In this document: in pieces, positions 35,625 through 46,603 of the stretch
How positions within the stretch are numbered: the first letter of the stretch is position 1
Layout of the letters: each line of letters opens with the position of its first letter
Assembly: GCF_030700245.1 (NCBI RefSeq)
Contig: NZ_JAUYZI010000001.1
Location: 1-64,000, forward strand
DNA: 64,000 nucleotides
Reading direction: 5' to 3'
From: Methylobacterium amylolyticum
Lineage (GTDB): Bacteria > Pseudomonadota > Alphaproteobacteria > Rhizobiales > Beijerinckiaceae
Program-made: the position numbers and the translations under genes
Notes under the pieces: model-generated
Told to the model about the DNA's origin: nothing
Seen by the model: only the letters and a program-made list of their open reading frames with translations
Database searches by the model: none

Positions 35625-37796
35625 ATGCTCCGCTTCCCATCCCGATCCGCGGTCGAGCCGCCGCGCCCGGCGGCGCTGTCGCCGCTGTTCCTCGCCCTGC
35701 TGGCGCTCCTCGTCATGCTCGCCTCGGCGCGTGCGACGCCGGGGACCGAGCGGGGCGGCCTGATCCTGCGCGGACCGGCCGGTGCCGGCCCGGTCGAGGC
35801 CGTCCGGCTGGCCACCGACGTCGCCGTCGAGGTCAGCGGGCCCACCGCCCGCGCCGTCGTCACCCAGGCGTTCCGCAACACCACCGCGGACTGGGTCGAG
35901 GGCACCTACGTCTATCCCCTGCCGGAGGACGCGGCCGTCGACGGGATGACGCTCGTCGTCGGTGGGCGGGTGATCGTGGCCGACATCCGCGAGCGCGCCG
36001 AGGCCAAGCGCGTCTACGCGGCCGCGAGGGCGGCCGGGCAGTCCGCCGCCCTGACCGAGCAGCAGCGGCCCAACGTCTTCACCAACGCGGTGGCCAACAT
36101 CGCCCCCGGCGAGACGGTGCTGGTCCGGATCACCTACCAGCAGACGATCCCCGTCTCCGGGGGCACGCGGACCCTGCGCCTGCCGCTGGTGGTCGCGCCG
36201 CGCTACAACTCGGCCGCGGCCGCGGCGGACACGGTCGCGCTGGACGGCGCGGCCGAGTCCGGGCGCGATCTGTTGCCGGACCGCGCCCGGATCAGCCCGC
36301 CGGTGCTCGATCCGGCCTCGGCGTCGCCGGTCAACCCGGTCGGCGTCACCGTGCGGCTCCAGGCGGGGTTCGCGCTCGGCGCCGTGCGCAGCGCCACCCA
36401 CGCGATCCGCGTGGAGGAGACCGGCCCGGAAGCGCGCCGGGTCACCCTCGCCGAGGGCGTGGTCCCGGCCGACCGCGACTTCGAGCTGACCTGGGAGGCC
36501 GCTTCGAGCCCGGTGCCCGGCCTCGGCCTGTTCCGCGAATCGGTCGCGGGCCAGACCTATCTGCTCGCCGCGCTGAACCCGCCCGAGATCGCGACTGAAG
36601 CCGCTGAGAGGCCGGCGCGCGACGTCACCTTCGTGATCGACAATTCCGGCTCGATGGCCGGTCCGTCGCTGCGGCAGGCCAAGGCCGGGCTGCTCGCGGG
36701 CCTCGCCCGCCTGACCCCGCGCGACCGCTTCAACGTGATCCGCTTCGACGACACCTGGGACGCGCTCCACTCCGGGCCGGTCGCTGCGACGCCGGAGGCG
36801 CTCGCCGCCGCCGCGGACTTCGTCGCCGCCCTGGAGGCGCGGGGCGGCACCGAGATACTGGCGCCCCTCAAGGCGGCGCTGGCCGACTCGCGACCCGAGG
36901 ACGGGCGGGTGCGGCAGGTCGTGTTCCTCACCGACGGCGCGGTCGGCGACGAGGAGCGGATCTTCGCGGCGATCCATGCCGGGCTCGGGCGCTCGCGCCT
37001 GTTCATGGTCGGCATCGGCTCGGCACCCAACGGCCACCTGATGCGCCACGCCGCCGAGATCGGCCGCGGCAGCTTCACGGAGATCCGCGACCTCGCCCAG
37101 GTCGGCGAGCGGACCCGCGCCCTCTACGCGAAGCTCGAAGCCCCGGCGGTGACCGACCTCACCGCGACCTTCTCGGTGCCCGGCGCCGAGGTCACGCCCG
37201 GGGCGCTGCCCGACCTCTACCGCGGCGAGCCGCTGGTGTTCGCCGCCCGGCTCCCCGACCTGGAGGGGACCGTAACGGTCTCGGGCCGGGTCGGCGGCCG
37301 GGCGTGGACCCGCACGCTGCCCCTGGCCGAGGCCGCCGCGGGCTCCGGAATCTCGAAGGCGTGGGCGCGCGCCCGGGTCGGGGAGACCGAGACGGCGCGC
37401 ATCACCCGCCGCCTGAGCCCCGAGGCGGCCGACGCCGCGATCCTCGCCCTCGCGCTGGAGCACGGCCTGACCACGCGCCTGACCAGCCTCGTGGCGGTCG
37501 ACGCCACCCCGCGCCGGGCAGCGGGTACGCCGCTGGTGGCCGCCGACCTGCCCCTGAACCTGCCGGCGGGCTGGGACTTCGCCAAGGTGTTCGGCACGGA
37601 CCACCGCCGCGCCGCGCCGGACCCCGACCGCGAGACCGAGGCCCGCGCCGTGCCGATCAGCGCGACCGGCGCGGAGGTGGCCCTGCCGGCGACCGGCGCG
37701 GGATACCTGCTGCAACTCGGTCTCGGCCTGCTGCTCGCGCTCCTGGGCCTCTGCCTGCACCGGCACGGCGGCCGGCGCTTCGGGGACGCGCGGTGA
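35625..37796 (+). CDS. VIT/vWA-domain sortase substrate with C-terminal LPATG
   Basis: A 723-residue exported protein. A hydrophobic signal segment (LSPLFLALLALLVMLASARA) is followed by a VIT domain (about 60-185, TDVAVEVSGPTARAVVTQAF, NTTADWVEGTYVYPLP, then NVFTNAVANIAPGETV). A vWA domain follows with the MIDAS motif FVIDNSGSMAG (D338) and FLTDGAVGDEE. The C-terminus is a classical sorting signal: LPATG near residue 687, a hydrophobic helix and a basic tail (HRHGGRR). AGGAGG precedes the ATG. Its stop overlaps the GTG of the sortase gene. The pair is of the marine proteobacterial sortase/target type, in which the sortase probably anchors this one protein. Confidence 0.92.
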   Translation: MLRFPSRSAVEPPRPAALSPLFLALLALLVMLASARATPGTERGGLILRGPAGAGPVEAVRLATDVAVEVSGPTARAVVTQAFRNTTADWVEGTYVYPLPEDAAVDGMTLVVGGRVIVADIRERAEAKRVYAAARAAGQSAALTEQQRPNVFTNAVANIAPGETVLVRITYQQTIPVSGGTRTLRLPLVVAPRYNSAAAAADTVALDGAAESGRDLLPDRARISPPVLDPASASPVNPVGVTVRLQAGFALGAVRSATHAIRVEETGPEARRVTLAEGVVPADRDFELTWEAASSPVPGLGLFRESVAGQTYLLAALNPPEIATEAAERPARDVTFVIDNSGSMAGPSLRQAKAGLLAGLARLTPRDRFNVIRFDDTWDALHSGPVAATPEALAAAADFVAALEARGGTEILAPLKAALADSRPEDGRVRQVVFLTDGAVGDEERIFAAIHAGLGRSRLFMVGIGSAPNGHLMRHAAEIGRGSFTEIRDLAQVGERTRALYAKLEAPAVTDLTATFSVPGAEVTPGALPDLYRGEPLVFAARLPDLEGTVTVSGRVGGRAWTRTLPLAEAAAGSGISKAWARARVGETETARITRRLSPEAADAAILALALEHGLTTRLTSLVAVDATPRRAAGTPLVAADLPLNLPAGWDFAKVFGTDHRRAAPDPDRETEARAVPISATGAEVALPATGAGYLLQLGLGLLLALLGLCLHRHGGRRFGDAR

Positions 37797-38365
37797 GCCG
37801 CGCGCGCCGGATCGGCGCGAGGAGGCTCCTGGCGGGCCTCCTCGCCGCGGGGGGGCTCGGGCTGGCGGCGCACGCCGCCTGGATCCCGGCCAAGGCCGTT
37901 GCAGCGCAGGCGCTGCTGGAGCGGGCCTTCGCCCGCGCCCTGGCCGACGGCCGTCCGGCCCGGCCCTGGCCCTGGGCCGACACGGAGGCGGTCGCGCGGC
38001 TCACCGTCGCCGGCCAGACCTTCGTGGTGCTGCGCGGCGGCAGCGGGCAGGCCCTGGCGTTCGGCCCCGGCCATCTCGACGGCACGCCCGAGGCGGGCGA
38101 GCCCGGCACCGCAATCATCGCCGCGCACCGGGACACCCAGTTCGCGCTGCTCGGGCGCGTCAAGCCGGGCGACCGCGTCGAAGTCGCGCGCCGCGACGGC
38201 CGCACGGTGCGCTTCCGCGTCACCGGCGCGCGGGTGGCGCGCTGGGACGCGTCCGGGATCGATCCCGGAGCGCCCGGCCGGCACCTCGCCCTCGTCACCT
38301 GCTGGCCGCTGACGGCGCTGCGCGCCGGGCCGCTGCGGCTCGTGGTCGAGGCGGAGATGCTCTGA
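37793..38365 (+). CDS. Class C-like sortase
   Basis: A 190-residue sortase with an N-terminal membrane anchor (LLAGLLAAGGLGLAAHAAWI). The catalytic His is in IIAAHRDTQF (H112), the Cys in LVTCWPL (C170), and the Arg in AGPLRLVV near residue 183. GHLDGTPEAGEPGTAIIAAH is a conserved element of the proteobacterial group. The GTG start overlaps the preceding stop by four bases, so it is translationally coupled to its substrate gene. Confidence 0.93.
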   Translation: MSRARRIGARRLLAGLLAAGGLGLAAHAAWIPAKAVAAQALLERAFARALADGRPARPWPWADTEAVARLTVAGQTFVVLRGGSGQALAFGPGHLDGTPEAGEPGTAIIAAHRDTQFALLGRVKPGDRVEVARRDGRTVRFRVTGARVARWDASGIDPGAPGRHLALVTCWPLTALRAGPLRLVVEAEML

Positions 38366-38455
38366 CGGTTCTGGACAGCCTTCGCACGGCCGCCCTTGCG
38401 CACCTGTGCGGTTTCGTGCGGATCTGTGCGGATCGAGCCCTGGACGAGCCGCGCG

Positions 38456-39217
38456 GTGAACGAGATCGAGCTGTCGGAGGCGCAGAGCCGCGCCATCGCC
38501 CGGACCGTGCGCGAGGCGCTGGCTCGGCGGCGCATCTCCCGGCAGGCGCTGGCCGACGAGGCCCGGATCAGCATCTCGACCCTGGAGAAGGCGCTCGCCG
38601 GGCGCCGGCCGTTCACGCTGGCGACCACGATCCGGCTGGAGGAGGCGCTGGGCCAGTCCCTGCGCCAGGACGCCGGCCGCGTCGATCCGGTCCCGGAGCC
38701 GCCGCGCCACGCGCCCGACGCGCTGGGCTCGTACTCGCGGGAGGGCGTGTCCTGGCTGGAGGGCCGCTACCTCACCCTGCGCCCGTCGTTCGGGGCCGCG
38801 GACGCGATCTTCGCCTACCGCACCGAGATCGCCTGGGACCCGGACAGCGAGCGCCTCGTGTTCCGCGAGGCGGAACGGGTCGACGCGCCGTTCGCCCAGT
38901 CCGGCAGCGTCGCGGTGCCGAACCAGTCGGGCATGATCTACCTCGTGACCAACTGGCACGGGCAGCACCGCCTCGCCATCCTGTGCCGCCCGAACATCCA
39001 GGGTGAGATGTACGGCGTCCTGACCACCCTGCACGCGGGACGCGGCACGCAGCTCACGCCGGCCGCGGCGCCGCTCGCGCTGATCCCGGAGCGTGCGGCC
39101 GCCGCGACCGCCTACGGACGCGTCGCCGCCGACGAGCCGCACCACGCGCGCTACCGGGCGCACCTCGACCGGGTCCTGGGGGACGGCTACGCGACGTTCT
39201 TCACGACGGCCCGTTAG
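38456..39217 (+). CDS. XRE-type helix-turn-helix regulator
   Basis: About 253 residues from a GTG at 38456; in-frame TTG/GTG codons upstream (38396-38420) are alternatives. An N-terminal XRE helix-turn-helix (about residues 10-65: ARRRISRQALADEARISIST, then LEKALAGRRPFTLATTIRLE) is followed by a C-terminal domain (GSYSREGVSWLEGRYLTLRP, FAYRTEIAWDPDSERLVFRE, PNQSGMIYLVTNWHGQHRL) that I do not recognise but that looks like a ligand-sensing beta-rich domain. It follows the sortase pair by about 90 bases on the same strand; regulation of that pair is possible but not shown. The TAG stop is followed at once by AGCCGTTCCCG, part of a repeat-like segment. Confidence 0.75.
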   Translation: MNEIELSEAQSRAIARTVREALARRRISRQALADEARISISTLEKALAGRRPFTLATTIRLEEALGQSLRQDAGRVDPVPEPPRHAPDALGSYSREGVSWLEGRYLTLRPSFGAADAIFAYRTEIAWDPDSERLVFREAERVDAPFAQSGSVAVPNQSGMIYLVTNWHGQHRLAILCRPNIQGEMYGVLTTLHAGRGTQLTPAAAPLALIPERAAAATAYGRVAADEPHHARYRAHLDRVLGDGYATFFTTAR

Positions 39218-39285
39218 AGCCGTTCCCGACCGCGCTGCGACACGGTCCACGACGCGGCGAGCCGAGGGGCGTTTCCAACATTCGA

Positions 39286-39399
39286 CCTCATCCTGAGGTG
39301 CCCGCGAGAGCGGGCCTCGAAGGAGACCTCCAGGGATCGCGCGGCCGGCTGGAGGGCTCCTTCGAGGCCTCCGCTGCGCTCCGGCGCCTCAGGATGAGG
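39286..39399. repeat. Inverted repeat of the CCTCATCCTGAGG type
   Basis: Two arms, CCTCATCCTGAGG...CCTCGAAGGAG (39286-39325) and CTCCTTCGAGG...CCTCAGGATGAGG (39357-39399), can form a long hairpin. This sequence class is a common intergenic palindrome in alphaproteobacterial genomes. It sits between two convergent genes and may act as a bidirectional terminator or REP-like element. Confidence 0.85.
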
Positions 39400-39465
39400 G
39401 GGGTTGGTGGGATCGGCCGACCCTAACGCCGAACTGTCGTGTACCGTGGCGCTGCGATCGAGAAC

Positions 39466-39537
39466 GCCTCTAACTCCTTGTTTCGACGCGCTCTCTTTCG
39501 CCGAACCGGCATCCACTTCGGCGGCGCGCGCTCTAGG
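39466..39537 (-). repeat. RIME-like intergenic repeat, copy 2 (inverted)
   Basis: On the minus strand this reads TAGAGCGCGCGCCGCCGAAG onward and matches the copy at 9155-9225 over about 70 bases. The TAG stop codon of the CitE-like gene (39533-39535) lies inside the repeat's first bases, so the repeat supplies or overlaps the stop. Confidence 0.8.
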
Positions 39538-40411
39538 ATCGCGCCGTCGCGTTCCGGGCGAGCAGGCGCTGGGCCCGCCGCAGGTGGGGCCGGTCGATCA
39601 TCCGGCCGTTCAGGCCGAGGACGCCCGCCTGCGGGTCTGCCGCGAACAGGGCCACGATCTCGCGCGCCTCCTGCAACGCCTCGGGGCTCGCGCCGAACGC
39701 CGCGTTGATGACCGGGACCTGGCCCGGATGGATCGCCATCTTGGCCACGAACCCGTCCCGGCGCGCCGCGCGGCACTCGCCGGCGAGGCCGTCGGCGTCG
39801 CGGAAGGCCGTGAACACGGCATCGACCGCGTCGACCTCGGCGGCCGCGGCGGTCAGGAGCGTCATCAGCCGCGCGTGGCGGTAGGGGTCGGTGTAGCGCC
39901 CCGCCCCGTCGCGGTTGGCCTCCGCACCGATGTCGGCCGACAGGTCCTCGCCGCCCCAGGTCACGCCGCACAGGCGCGGGCTCGCGTCGGGGATGGTGCC
40001 GATCGCCAGCACGCCGCGCGCCGTCTCGGTCGCGATCGGCAGGATGCGGGTCCGCCCGGGCGCGATGCCGTTCCGCGCCTCGGCCCGGTCGAGCCTGCCC
40101 GCGAGATCCCGGATGTCCCGGCCGCCGACCGCCTTCGGCAGCACGATCCCGTCCGGCGCCGACCGCATCACCGCCTCAAGGTCCTCGTCGGTCAGGCCGG
40201 TCGCGAGATCGTTCACGCGCACGAACAGGAGCGGCCGGACATCCCGCATCGCCGCCTCGGCGAGGAAGGCCGCCGAGATCGAGCGCGCCGCCTCCTTCGA
40301 ACCCGACGAGACCGAGTCCTCCAGGTCGACGATCAGCGCGTCGGCGCCGCTGCCCAGCGCCTTGTCGAGCTTCGACCGGCTGTCCCCGGGGACGAACAGC
40401 AGCGAGCGCAT
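39533..40411 (-). CDS. CitE-like beta-hydroxyacyl-CoA lyase (HpcH/HpaI family)
   Basis: A 292-residue aldolase-type (TIM barrel) lyase. RSLLFVPGDSRSKLDKALGS, ADALIVDLEDSV, PLLFVRVNDLATG, DGIVLPKA, ILPIATETARGVL and GGEDLSADIG are diagnostic of CitE-like/malyl-CoA lyases. Within this operon it probably cleaves 3-hydroxy-3-methylglutaryl-CoA or a related hydroxyacyl-CoA, as in mycobacterial leucine operons. It lies one base after the MaoC gene. The substrate is inferred from context. Confidence 0.85.
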   Translation of the reverse strand: MRSLLFVPGDSRSKLDKALGSGADALIVDLEDSVSSGSKEAARSISAAFLAEAAMRDVRPLLFVRVNDLATGLTDEDLEAVMRSAPDGIVLPKAVGGRDIRDLAGRLDRAEARNGIAPGRTRILPIATETARGVLAIGTIPDASPRLCGVTWGGEDLSADIGAEANRDGAGRYTDPYRHARLMTLLTAAAAEVDAVDAVFTAFRDADGLAGECRAARRDGFVAKMAIHPGQVPVINAAFGASPEALQEAREIVALFAADPQAGVLGLNGRMIDRPHLRRAQRLLARNATARS

Positions 40412-40412
40412 G

Positions 40413-40910
40413 TCAGGCGTCCCCGGCCGGGCGGCGACGCATGAACGCCTGGCGCCGGCACTCCGCGACGAGCACGTCGCTCTGGTTGTAGGCGCGGTGC
40501 AGGAACTCGACGACGCCGGCGTCCGGCCGCGACTTCGAGGGCCGCGCGGCGGCGATCTCCGTGGTGCAGGCGATCGTGTCGCCCTCGAAGACCGGCGCGG
40601 GGAAGCGCACGTCGGTCATGCCGAGATTGGCGATCGTGGTGCCGACCGTGGTGTCGTTGACCGAGATGCCGATCATCAGGCCCAGCGTGAACAGCGAGTT
40701 GACGATCGGGCGGCCCCACTCGGTCTGCGTCGCGCAGAAATGCGCGTCGATGTGGAGCGGCTGCGGGTTCAGCGTCATGTTGGAGAACAGCATGTTGTCC
40801 ATCTGCGTCACCGTCCGGGTGAGCCGATGACGCATCAGCGTCCCGACCGCGAAGTCCTCGAACCAAAGGCCGCCGCGCGGGTGGGTCGACCGGGGCGGGA
40901 GATCAGGCAT
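40413..40910 (-). CDS. MaoC-family enoyl-CoA hydratase
   Basis: A 165-residue hot-dog-fold hydratase. LWFEDFAVGTLMRHRLTRTV, TLNPQPLHIDAHF (the conserved Asn/His/Asp region of MaoC hydratases) and DVRFPAPVFEGDTI are typical. The ATG at 40910 overlaps the end of the biotin carboxylase gene by eight bases. Place in the operon (after the carboxylase, before the lyase) suggests hydration of methylglutaconyl-CoA, replacing a crotonase-type enzyme. Confidence 0.85.
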   Translation of the reverse strand: MPDLPPRSTHPRGGLWFEDFAVGTLMRHRLTRTVTQMDNMLFSNMTLNPQPLHIDAHFCATQTEWGRPIVNSLFTLGLMIGISVNDTTVGTTIANLGMTDVRFPAPVFEGDTIACTTEIAAARPSKSRPDAGVVEFLHRAYNQSDVLVAECRRQAFMRRRPAGDA

Positions 40911-42843
40911 CGGCGGCCTCCGTGACGAGGGTGATGAGCTTGGCACCTTCCGCAACCTGGGCGCCCGCCTCGACCAGCACCGCGCCGACGGTCCCGTCCG
41001 CGGGCGCGAGGAGCTGGTGCTCCATCTTCATCGCCTCGACGATCGCCAGCCGCTGGCCCTTGGCGACCCGGTCACCGGGGCCCGCGAACAGGGCGACGAC
41101 CTTGCCGTGCATCGGCGCCTTGACGACGTCGCCACCGTCCAGGTGTTCGAGATCGACGTCGAACGGGTCGAACAGGGCGACGTGCGTCTGCCCGCCGCCG
41201 GCCAGGGCGAACACCCCGTCCGGCGCGGCCACCAGGGTGACGCCCGCGGGCGCCGCGAGCCCGTCCACGGCGGGGCGGCCCTCCGCATCCCAGGACAGGC
41301 GCACCGCCTCCCGCACACCGTCCACGGTGACGGGGACGATCTGCGTGCGCGCGTCCCCGAGCTGAAACGCGTCGCCCGCGGCCCAGGGCGAGGCGTCGCT
41401 CGGGCCCGCGTCGAGCCCGGTGAGGCGCAGGACGGCCGCAGCGAGCGCGCCCGCATCGCGATCCGGCTTCGGCGCGGGTCCGAACGTCCGCTCGATGAAG
41501 CCCGTGTCGAACGCCCCCGCGCGGAAGCCCGGCGCGTCGCACAGGGCGCGCAGGAAGGCCGTGTTGGTCCTCGGCCCCGCGACCAGCGTGTCGCCGAGGG
41601 CGGCCGAGAGCCGGTCGAGCGCCTCGTCGCGGGTCGCACCGTGCGCGATCACCTTGGCGATCATCGGATCGTAGAACGGCGTGACCGCGTCGCCCTCACG
41701 CACGCCGGTATCGACCCGCACGCCGTCGCCGGACGGCGGCCGGAAGGCCCACAATCGGCCCGTGGAGGGCAGGAAGCCGTTGGCCGGGTCCTCGGCGTAG
41801 AGGCGCGCCTCGACGGCGTGGCCGTCGATCGCGAGGTCGCCCTCGCCGAACGGCAGCGGCTCGCCCGAGGCCACCCGGAACTGGAGATCCACGAGGTCGA
41901 GCCCGGTGATCGCCTCGGTGACCGGGTGCTCGACCTGGAGCCGCGTATTCATCTCCATGAAGTAGAACCGGTCGGGCCGCAGCCCGTCGCGCCCGTCGGC
42001 GATGAACTCGACCGTGCCGGCCCCGACGTAGCCGACCGCCTTCGCGGCGTCCGTCGCGGCCCGGCCCATGCGGGCGCGCATCTCCGGCGGCATGCCGGGC
42101 GCGGGCGCCTCCTCGATCACCTTCTGGTGGCGGCGCTGGAGCGAGCAGTCGCGCTCGAACAGCGACACCGCGTTGCCGTGCCGGTCCGCGAAGACCTGGA
42201 TCTCGACGTGGCGGGGGGCCAGCACGTACTTCTCGACGAGCACGCGCGGATCGCCGAACGCGCCCTGCGCCTCGCGCCGGGCGCTCTCCAGGGCGGCCGC
42301 GAAGTCGGCGGGGGCGTCGACCCGGCGCATGCCCTTGCCGCCGCCGCCCGCGACCGCCTTGATGAGCACCGGGTAGCCGATCTCCCCGGCCCGCTCGCGC
42401 AGGAAGTCCGGCTCCTGCCGGTCGCCGTGATAGCCGGGCACGACCGGCACACCGGCGCCCTCCACCAGCCGCTTGGCGGCGTCCTTCAGCCCCATCGCGC
42501 GGATCGCCAAGGCCGGCGGGCCTACGAACACGAGGCCGGCCGCCGCGCAGGCCTCGGCGAAGTCCGGCCGCTCGGACAGGAAGCCGTAGCCGGGATGGAT
42601 GCAGTCCGCGCCGCTCGCCCGGGCGGCCGCCAGGATCCGCTCCGCCACGAGGTAGCTCTCGGCGGCGGGCGCCGGGCCGATCGGGTGCGCCTCGTCCGCG
42701 AGGCGGACGTGGAGCGCGTCGCGGTCGGCCTCGGAGTAGACCGCGATGGTGCGCATGCCGCGCGCCCGGGCGGTGCGGACGATGCGGCAGGCGATCTCGC
42801 CGCGGTTGGCGACGAGGACGGCGGCGAAGGGTCGGGTCGTCAC
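40903..42843 (-). CDS. mccA: Methylcrotonyl-CoA carboxylase, biotin-containing alpha subunit
   Basis: A 646-residue biotin-dependent carboxylase subunit with an N-terminal biotin carboxylase (VLVANRGEIACRI, ATP-grasp loop AVAGGGGKGMRRV, FMEMNTRLQVEHPVTE) and a C-terminal biotinyl domain (VEAMKMEHQLLAP, biotinylated Lys near residue 610). The GTG at 42843 lies seven bases after the beta subunit; a longer frame would overlap it. With the beta subunit and isovaleryl-CoA dehydrogenase it forms the leucine pathway. Confidence 0.9.
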   Translation of the reverse strand: MTTRPFAAVLVANRGEIACRIVRTARARGMRTIAVYSEADRDALHVRLADEAHPIGPAPAAESYLVAERILAAARASGADCIHPGYGFLSERPDFAEACAAAGLVFVGPPALAIRAMGLKDAAKRLVEGAGVPVVPGYHGDRQEPDFLRERAGEIGYPVLIKAVAGGGGKGMRRVDAPADFAAALESARREAQGAFGDPRVLVEKYVLAPRHVEIQVFADRHGNAVSLFERDCSLQRRHQKVIEEAPAPGMPPEMRARMGRAATDAAKAVGYVGAGTVEFIADGRDGLRPDRFYFMEMNTRLQVEHPVTEAITGLDLVDLQFRVASGEPLPFGEGDLAIDGHAVEARLYAEDPANGFLPSTGRLWAFRPPSGDGVRVDTGVREGDAVTPFYDPMIAKVIAHGATRDEALDRLSAALGDTLVAGPRTNTAFLRALCDAPGFRAGAFDTGFIERTFGPAPKPDRDAGALAAAVLRLTGLDAGPSDASPWAAGDAFQLGDARTQIVPVTVDGVREAVRLSWDAEGRPAVDGLAAPAGVTLVAAPDGVFALAGGGQTHVALFDPFDVDLEHLDGGDVVKAPMHGKVVALFAGPGDRVAKGQRLAIVEAMKMEHQLLAPADGTVGAVLVEAGAQVAEGAKLITLVTEAADA

Positions 42844-42850
42844 GGCGTCC

Positions 42851-44458
<1,608 letters not shown>

Positions 44459-44490
44459 GGCGTTCTCCCTGTCCCGTCCGGGTCCGGCTC

Positions 44491-45675
44491 TCAGGCCGTC
44501 TTCGCGAACAGCTCGCGGCCGATCAGCATGCGGCGGATCTCACTGGTCCCGGCCCCGATCTCGTAGAGCTTGGCGTCGCGGAGCAGGCGGCCGGTCGGGT
44601 ACTCGTTGATGTAGCCGTTGCCGCCGAGCAACTGGATGGCGTCGAGCGCGCACTGCGTCGCCTTCTCGGCGGCGATCAGGATGGCGCCGGCCGCGTCCTC
44701 GCGGGTCGTCTCGCCGCGGTCGCAGGCCTTGGCCACGGCGTAGACGTAGGCCCTGCAGGCGTTCAGGGTCACGTACATGTCGGCGACCTTGCCCTGGACG
44801 AGCTGGAACTCGCCGATCGGCCGGCCGAACTGCTCGCGGTCGTGCACGTAGGGCAGGACCACGTCGAGGCAGGCCTGCATGATCCCCAGCGGCCCGGCCG
44901 CCAGCACGGCGCGCTCGTAGTCGAGCCCCGACATCAGGACGTTCACGCCGCGCCCGGCCGCGCCCAGCACGTTCTCCTCCGGCACCTCGCACGCCTCGAA
45001 CACGAGTTCGCAGGTGTCCGACCCGCGCATGCCGAGCTTGTCGAGCTTCTGCGCCGTGCGGAACCCCGCCATGCCCTTCTCGACGATGAAGGCGGTGATG
45101 CCGCGCGGGCCGGCGGCGGGGTCGGTCTTGGCGTAGACCACCAGCGTCTCGGCTTCCGGCCCGTTGGTGATCCACATCTTGCTGCCGTTGAGCACGTAGC
45201 GGTCGCCGCGCCGGTCGGCGCGCGTCTTCATCGAGACCACGTCCGAGCCGGCCCCCGGCTCGGACATGGCGAGCGCGCCGACGTGCTCGCCGGAGATGAG
45301 CTTCGGCAGATACCTGCGCTTCTGGTCCTCCGACCCGTTGCGGCGCAACTGGTTGACGCAGAGGTTCGAGTGCGCCCCGTAGGAGAGGCCGACCGAGGCG
45401 GAGGCGCGCGACACCTCCTCGACCGCGATCACGTGCTCGAGGTAGCCGAGCCCGGTGCCGCCGAACGCCTCCTCGACGGTGATGCCGTGCAGCCCGAGCG
45501 CGCCCATCCGCGGCCAGAGATCGCGCGGGAACCGGTTCGTCCGGTCGATCTCCTCGGCCCGGTGGGCGATCTCGCTCTGCGCGAAGGCGCGGACCGTCTC
45601 GCGGATCGCGTCCGCCGTCTCGCCGAGACCGAAGTCGAAGCCCCTTGCGCCGAAGCCCCTTGCGTTGCCGAGCAT
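44491..45675 (-). CDS. ivd: Isovaleryl-CoA dehydrogenase
   Basis: A 394-residue acyl-CoA dehydrogenase that oxidises isovaleryl-CoA with [62 protein letters not shown] and [20 protein letters not shown] (with the catalytic Glu in DYERAV, as in isovaleryl-CoA dehydrogenases) identify it. [20 protein letters not shown] is the C-terminal signature. The ATG at 45675 is preferred to an upstream in-frame ATG at 45720. It is the first gene of the catabolic operon. Confidence 0.93.
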   Translation of the reverse strand: MLGNARGFGARGFDFGLGETADAIRETVRAFAQSEIAHRAEEIDRTNRFPRDLWPRMGALGLHGITVEEAFGGTGLGYLEHVIAVEEVSRASASVGLSYGAHSNLCVNQLRRNGSEDQKRRYLPKLISGEHVGALAMSEPGAGSDVVSMKTRADRRGDRYVLNGSKMWITNGPEAETLVVYAKTDPAAGPRGITAFIVEKGMAGFRTAQKLDKLGMRGSDTCELVFEACEVPEENVLGAAGRGVNVLMSGLDYERAVLAAGPLGIMQACLDVVLPYVHDREQFGRPIGEFQLVQGKVADMYVTLNACRAYVYAVAKACDRGETTREDAAGAILIAAEKATQCALDAIQLLGGNGYINEYPTGRLLRDAKLYEIGAGTSEIRRMLIGRELFAKTA

Positions 45676-45960
45676 GTCGTCCCCCGTCCCGTCGGGCGCG
45701 TGAGAGCCTCGGGCCCCCATCGCGCTTCAGGTTCCCGAAGCGCACCATACGCGCCGGAGACGGCGCGCGCCGCCCCTGTGTACGGGGTGACGCACCGGAC
45801 CTGCACCGGTCCGGACGGGGATGGCGCGGGTGATCGCTGGATCGTGACCCGGTCCGGGAGGCCGGTCGCGACATCTCGGCGTCGAACGCACCGACGCGCC
45901 CGCTTCGAGCGGACGCGAGATCGGCGGCGGAAGGTCGGAGCGCGTGCCGGCGGGGCGTCA

Positions 45961-46009
45961 GGTGGAGCGGGCGATCGGGATCGAACCGACGACATTCAGC
46001 TTGGGAAGC
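45961..46009 (-). repeat. tRNA-Gly 3' fragment, left attachment site
   Basis: Forty-nine bases are identical to 48261-48309 of the intact tRNA-Gly: 3' end, T-arm and anticodon loop. After the core the sequence diverges (C at 46010 against T at 48310). About 50 bases of flank to the left (45911-45960) also resemble 48209-48260 with scattered differences. This is the displaced 3' half of the original tRNA. Confidence 0.9.
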
Positions 46010-46603
46010 CCTGGCAGGTCCTTGTTCGCTTTCGTCCCTCGGGTCCTTTCCGATCTTGAGGTCAACGTACATGGGCCGGGCCGCGGTAGTTCTACGCCTG
46101 TCTCGCCTCAGAAGCAGGATCCCGTATGGAAATGCCGACATCTTGAAAATCTGAAGTTTAAGCCTCAACCGCGTCGAGCTGCCGCACCCAATTTTTTTAG
46201 ACGAGCGGACGGGCAGCGGAATGCGTCGGATCGCGCGTCTCATAGTTGTTTCGGGCGTCAGATGTACTTGCGCATAGTGATATCGCGATAAACAAGAAAC
46301 ACTCATCGTAGAATTATGGATTTTCAGAATATAAAATAACCTTGAAGCTTGTCATTACTTATCGTATAATTACGTGTCAATTCTTTTCCGCAACATTACT
46401 ATCGATATTTGCGATTTTGCCAATAAATATCACACTGTTACTAATTTATGCTTAGAGATTGCCATGAAATTCATACGAATACAAAATTCAAACTACTTCT
46501 GCCCGAGTTGACCAAATCAATTTTGTATCGAATTGATCGATGACAAGGTAATGATTTTGATCAACCATCGCTTTCAACAATCGGCAAACGAGTGAGGAGC
46601 ACC
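46010..46603. other. AT-rich non-coding region before the cargo gene
   Basis: No convincing gene. Composition changes sharply from GC-rich to AT-rich at about 46100. A dyad ATCAATT...AATTGAT lies at 46516-46537, about 65 bases before the cargo gene's start, and could be an operator. No RNA gene was recognised, but a structured RNA in 46280-46560 cannot be excluded by eye. Confidence 0.5.

Noticed and set aside
46010..46600. Possible retron or other structured RNA ahead of the AT-rich cargo gene
   Set aside because: No reverse transcriptase is present and no clear conserved stem pattern could be made by eye.
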